From assembly GCA_002726205.1 (NCBI GenBank), contig PBSL01000047.1, positions 1 to 64,000 of the forward strand: a stretch of DNA of 64,000 nucleotides, given 5' to 3'. Both the position numbers and the translations under genes were made by a program. Positions 60,506 to 64,000 of the stretch are shown one piece after another. Below the pieces are notes generated by a model that had not been told where the DNA came from, did no database searches, and was given only the letters and a program-made list of their open reading frames with translations. How positions within the stretch are numbered: the first letter of the stretch is position 1; every line of letters begins with the position of its first letter. This stretch comes from Planctomycetaceae bacterium (GTDB taxonomy: Bacteria > Planctomycetota > Planctomycetia > Planctomycetales > Planctomycetaceae).

Positions 60506-62172
60506 TCGAGTTCTCCCCAGGAAGTCGGCAGGTCGATCAACTGGAAATCCGGGTCGTCGAGTTCGATTCGAACCAGGCGCCCGTATTGTCGTTGGACGGT
60601 TGTCCAGGGGACGAGCCTGGCGGTCAAGAGGTCTCCGGGCCCGAGCCGGGAAACTGCTTGCAGGCGATTGTCCTTCATTCCCAGGCAAAACACGATCCTC
60701 TGGTGACCGTCGGCATCGACGACGTGCAGCGAGAGGATCGCGTTTCGGTAGGGAACGGTCCCGGGAGCGGGGACACCCGATGTGGCCAGGACCGTGCCGC
60801 GGAATCTGATCGCCCCGGCCGCAGCGGGCGGGGCGGATGGGGCCCCGGCAGTCGCCAGAGCGATCAACGGCCAATCACCCGAAGTCAATTCGCGGACGGC
60901 AAACTGCCAGACGACCACCCGTTTGCCTGCCAGCCGATCGCGGCCCGAGGCCAGTTCCCGCGCCAACTGGCGACGTGTTGCATGGGCGCCGTCGGCGTTG
61001 CGGGCGACACGGTCCACCGGCTGGTTCAAATGCCAGGCCAACTGTTCGGCCAGCCCGGCCGACGAGCCCCAGCCCATCGGTGCCGCCGAGTAGATATTCG
61101 AATAGCTGTCGCCGAGCAGCAGGACCTCGGAGACCGTGTCGGGTTTCCATTCCCCCCCGTCAGTCTCGAGCACGCGGTGCAGGGCAACGGTCTCGTCCGC
61201 AAACACCGAACCGGGATCTGAGAGCCTGAGCATGTCGACAAGGTCACCCCGGTTGGTCACCTTCACGGTTTCGTGTTTCCAGGCCGGTGAAGATCCGGCA
61301 CGGTTGGCGTGGCCGTGTGCGACGAGGAACCGTGTGAGTGTCTCGGCAACGTGTTGCATGGCCCCGGGCCGCCAGTGGGTGTCGCCGGCAAGGAACTGGT
61401 TCTTTCCGGACAGTCGGGCTCGATCCCTCATCAGTTCCAGGGGGTCGAACACCCTGATTCCGGCCGCCCGCAATTCACGGCAGAGCGTTTGGAACGAGGA
61501 GTTGTGGAGCAGCTTGTCGGAGTCCCAGCCGAAGCGGCCGGGATGGACCATCGCTTTTGACGGCGTTGGGACCAGCACCAGGCCGATACCGCGTTGCGAA
61601 AGTTGGCGGGCCAGGTCGAGAATTGCCGGACGGGGATCGGGATGCCGCTGGGTAGAAAACGCTCTTCCACCATGGGACCGTCGTACCAGCACCGGTGGGG
61701 CCAGAAAGCCCGGTCCGGTGACGTAGTCAAGATCGGGGCGGTAGAACAGCCACCCGTCGCGACCGATCCAGGCCTCGTCGGTTCCCCAGCCGAACCACCG
61801 CGCCAGCAGGCCACGGGTGGGACCCAGCAACCAGCCTGTGGTCACGTCGAGATCTTCCAGCCCTTCCTCGTACCGCTGGATCTCGTTGAGCAGCTGGGCA
61901 TTGGCTTTGAACAGCCTTCGAGCGGCGTGGCCCTCGGCCGATGACCAGGTACGGATCGCCACCGAGGGAGCCGAGACGATTTCGGTGGCGGTGGGCCACG
62001 GTGCCGCACGTCGGCCGTTGACGAATTCCCGCAGGTCCGAACCCCACTGGATCGCCGGAACCGCCAGCAGGCTCAACAGGAATCCCACCGACAGTGCCCG
62101 GGCGACACCGCGGGAGACGTCGGTCGTGCCGATCTCGCGTACGGCCTGCTGTTCTCGGGTGGTTGTGACCAT
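60502..62172 (-). CDS. AlgJ/AlgX-like SGNH acetyltransferase, longer copy
   Basis: The 556-residue protein has one N-terminal helix (ALSVGFLLSLLAVPAIQWG) acting as an anchor or leader. The body has EAWIGRDGWLFYRPD, the Asp-His pair in AGDTHWRPGAM (about residue 264) and the Ser in VLLLGDSYSNIY (about residue 355). About 110 residues after the catalytic domain, from TAGAPSAPPAAAGAI on, form an additional beta-rich region absent from the second copy. It follows the MBOAT gene by 13 nt and overlaps the next by 4. Likely O-acetylates an exported polysaccharide. Confidence 0.9.
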   Translation of the reverse strand: MVTTTREQQAVREIGTTDVSRGVARALSVGFLLSLLAVPAIQWGSDLREFVNGRRAAPWPTATEIVSAPSVAIRTWSSAEGHAARRLFKANAQLLNEIQRYEEGLEDLDVTTGWLLGPTRGLLARWFGWGTDEAWIGRDGWLFYRPDLDYVTGPGFLAPPVLVRRSHGGRAFSTQRHPDPRPAILDLARQLSQRGIGLVLVPTPSKAMVHPGRFGWDSDKLLHNSSFQTLCRELRAAGIRVFDPLELMRDRARLSGKNQFLAGDTHWRPGAMQHVAETLTRFLVAHGHANRAGSSPAWKHETVKVTNRGDLVDMLRLSDPGSVFADETVALHRVLETDGGEWKPDTVSEVLLLGDSYSNIYSAAPMGWGSSAGLAEQLAWHLNQPVDRVARNADGAHATRRQLARELASGRDRLAGKRVVVWQFAVRELTSGDWPLIALATAGAPSAPPAAAGAIRFRGTVLATSGVPAPGTVPYRNAILSLHVVDADGHQRIVFCLGMKDNRLQAVSRLGPGDLLTARLVPWTTVQRQYGRLVRIELDDPDFQLIDLPTSWGELE

Positions 62173-62185
62173 CGGGCGGGAGAAT

Positions 62186-63640
62186 CTAGAAGATGAAGTA
62201 GATGAACGGGTTGAAGGACTGGGTGGTGAGTACGAGCAGCGAGATCCAGAACAACCCCAGGATCACCGCGGCTCGCGGTGCGGTGATCCGTCGTGTCCAG
62301 TCCCAGCTCTGCGGTGCCGTCCAGGTGACGATGGCCGCGATGAGCATCCAGGCGACGAGCCACGGTTGAGCGATCATCCCTTTCAGCAGTATGGCGCCGG
62401 CTGCCGGATCGCCGAGGCCGATCAAGGCGCCGAGATAAGCGGCGGCGGCCGTGATCGATTCGGCACGAAAAAAGCCCCAGCCGATACCGACGATGACGAA
62501 GGTGATCGCGACACGCACCGGTCGCGGCCAGCGGCGGTAGAGACTGTCCCTGCCGATCAGTCGTTCCAGGGCCAGTGCCCCTCCGTGCAACGCCCCCCAG
62601 GCCACGAAGTTCCAGGCGGCACCGTGCCAGAGTCCTCCCAGCAACATGACCATCGCCAGGTTGGCGTAGGTTCGGACCGGTCCCCGCCGGTTGCCGCCCA
62701 GGGCGATGTAGAGGTAGTCGCGCAACCAGGTTGACAGCGAGAGGTGCCAGCGTCGCCAGAACTCGGTGATCGAGGCGGCGTGGTAGGGAGAATCGAAGTT
62801 CTTGGGGAAGGCAAAGCCCAGCATCAGGCCGAGGCCGATCGCCATGTCGCTGTAACCGCTGAAGTCGAAGTAGATCTGGAAGGCGTAGGCCAGGACACCG
62901 ACCCAGGCTTCCAGGCATCCCCGGCTGCCGGCGTCGAAGACGATGTCGGCCACCAGCCCGCAGGAATTGGCGAGCAGGATCTTCTTGGCCAGGCCCAGGC
63001 AGAAGAAAGCGACGCCCCGGGTGAATTTTTCGAGCGTGTGGTCCCGCTGCTGGAGCTGATCGGCCACCTCCTGGAAGCGGATGATCGGCCCGGCGACCAG
63101 TTGAGGGAACATCGAGACGTAGCAGGCGAAATCGATCGGGTTTCGGATCGCGGCGGCCTCGCCGCGGTAGACGTCGATCGTGTAACTCATCGACTGGAAC
63201 GTGTAGAAGCTGATCCCCAGGGGCAGCGTGATCCGGAAGAAGGTGTCCCATTGGGCGACGGGAGCGCCGACCGAGTTGACCAGGGCGTTGTAGCTGTCGA
63301 CCCCGAAATGGAAGTACTTGAAGAATCCCAGCAGCGAGAGGTTGGTGACGATCGAGATGACCAGCGCGGTTCGCTGGGACCGGCTGCGAGGAGTTTCGGG
63401 CACCAGTCGCGGGAGGCGGCCGTCCCGCTCAGCCGGGCCGGGGGCGATCAGCCGGCCACAGGCATAATCGACGATCGTCGAAAAGGCCATCAGGACCACG
63501 AACAGCGGGTTGGCCCAACCATAAAAGAGGTAGCTCAGTACCGTCAGCAGCAGGTGTCTTGCCCGGGCCGGCGCGGCAAAGTACAGCAACAGTGCCAGCG
63601 GCAGGAAGTAGAACACGAAAAGGTGTGAACTGAAGACCAC
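62186..63640 (-). CDS. MBOAT-family O-acyltransferase (AlgI-like)
   Basis: The 484-residue polytopic membrane protein starts at GTG 63640 (VVFSSHLFVFYFLPLALLLY, the standard AlgI opening). MBOAT marks are FPQLVAGPIIRFQEVADQL, FWRRWHLSLSTWLRDYLYI and the catalytic His in GGLWHGAAWNFVAWG (about residue 340). AlgI-type proteins carry acetyl groups across the inner membrane for AlgJ/AlgX-type transferases, which are encoded by the next two genes. First gene of that operon. Confidence 0.95.
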   Translation of the reverse strand: MVFSSHLFVFYFLPLALLLYFAAPARARHLLLTVLSYLFYGWANPLFVVLMAFSTIVDYACGRLIAPGPAERDGRLPRLVPETPRSRSQRTALVISIVTNLSLLGFFKYFHFGVDSYNALVNSVGAPVAQWDTFFRITLPLGISFYTFQSMSYTIDVYRGEAAAIRNPIDFACYVSMFPQLVAGPIIRFQEVADQLQQRDHTLEKFTRGVAFFCLGLAKKILLANSCGLVADIVFDAGSRGCLEAWVGVLAYAFQIYFDFSGYSDMAIGLGLMLGFAFPKNFDSPYHAASITEFWRRWHLSLSTWLRDYLYIALGGNRRGPVRTYANLAMVMLLGGLWHGAAWNFVAWGALHGGALALERLIGRDSLYRRWPRPVRVAITFVIVGIGWGFFRAESITAAAAYLGALIGLGDPAAGAILLKGMIAQPWLVAWMLIAAIVTWTAPQSWDWTRRITAPRAAVILGLFWISLLVLTTQSFNPFIYFIF

Positions 63641-63783
63641 GCGAAATGACTTGTTGTTGCCGGGTTGGTCGGGGCGGAAACGGCCGTGCCGTCACCGGAA
63701 AGAAAACGCCACCCCAGCAGACCGCAATCGCGAGGGCATGACAAGTTCGCATCGCGGCGGCCGGGAAGCGTCGGTCGCTGATC

Positions 63784-63813
63784 GTGACAAATTACCACAG
63801 TCCGCGTTAGGAT
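63784..63813 (+). promoter_or_regulatory. Putative promoter before the last gene
   Basis: GTGACA (63784-63789), 18 bp and TAGGAT (63808-63813) lie about 64 nt before the ATG at 63877. They match five and four of six consensus bases. Confidence 0.35.
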
Positions 63814-63876
63814 GCCGTTGGAGGGACAGTCGGGAAAACCATGGTTGGCCAGTCGCTGGCGCCCGGAGACGAAGCA

Positions 63877-64000
63877 ATGCGAAACATGAAGATGCTGCTG
63901 GCAACGGCGGTCCTGCTCGTCCCGGCTCCCCCGGCGATGGGGCAGCAACGGCTCGACGATTCCACCTCGCCTCGCCGACGACAGCGGGAGGATTCGTCGC
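63877..64000 (+). CDS. Secreted protein, N-terminus only (continues past window)
   Basis: An ATG at 63877 with CGGAGA about 8 nt upstream opens a frame through the right edge (41 codons seen). It begins with a signal peptide (MKMLLATAVLLVPAPPAMGQ) followed by a polar, Arg- and Asp-rich start of the mature chain. Too little is visible to assign a family. Confidence 0.55.
   Translation, partial: MRNMKMLLATAVLLVPAPPAMGQQRLDDSTSPRRRQREDSS

Noticed and set aside
1-64000. tRNA, rRNA, insertion sequences, integrases or phage genes
   Set aside because: I looked for and did not recognise any such feature; small RNAs cannot be excluded by reading alone.

Overview
This window looks like chromosomal DNA of a planctomycete (Planctomycetota; probably the Pirellulales/Planctomycetales side, which is inference). 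The reasons are high G+C, eleven DUF1501 proteins with Tat-type leaders, three DUF1549/DUF1553 (PSCyt2/PSD1) proteins, DUF1080 and DUF6807 proteins, sulfatases, and sialate-O-acetylesterase-like (SASA) proteins. No rRNA, tRNA, CRISPR array, insertion sequence or phage gene was recognised. Forty-seven coding sequences are called; the first and last run off the window.

Layout. 1-11.1 kb: a TIM-barrel sugar isomerase-like gene (left edge), three DUF1501 genes, a lactonase-type beta-propeller, an esterase, and a DUF1501 + DUF6807 pair. 11.3-20.7 kb: two DUF1501 genes flank a catabolic unit (DapA/NanA-like aldolase, Na+/solute symporter, alpha/beta hydrolase) and an orphan, followed by an ammonium transporter and a 57-residue membrane protein. 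20.7-30.2 kb: a sulfatase, a secreted orphan, a SASA esterase fused to a collapsed sulfatase, and then a five-gene unit (DUF1080, amidohydrolase-fold protein, DUF1080, membrane-anchored flavoprotein with three CxxCH haem motifs, FAD oxidoreductase). 30.2-45.3 kb: DUF1501, an M20 amidohydrolase, two complete DUF1549/1553 + DUF1501 pairs, one further DUF1501, a PQQ-like propeller and an enolase-superfamily gene. 45.3-57.5 kb, mostly minus strand: an S9 peptidase, an A+T-richer HExxH membrane protein, a SASA + DUF1501 + DUF1549/1553 operon, a PD-(D/E)XK nuclease with a topoisomerase-type zinc finger, a Gfo/Idh/MocA oxidoreductase, a galactonate-dehydratase-like enzyme and an aldo/keto reductase. 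57.7-64 kb: a secreted esterase, and an AlgI (MBOAT) gene followed by two AlgJ/AlgX-like genes, an exopolysaccharide O-acetylation set.

How the genes work together. Most products carry Tat or Sec leaders, so the region reads as an extracytoplasmic toolkit for sulfated and acetylated polysaccharides: desulfation, deacetylation, oxidation and hydrolysis of keto-sugars, then uptake and catabolism. The DUF1501 proteins fall into two sequence classes. The three encoded next to DUF1549/1553 partners read GRDH followed by N or H. The eight solo ones read RDHW, except one that reads GRNHY. The best candidates for undescribed biology are the haem-flavoprotein/DUF1080 operon, the SASA-sulfatase fusion, the Cas4-like nuclease with a zinc finger, and the HExxH membrane protein.
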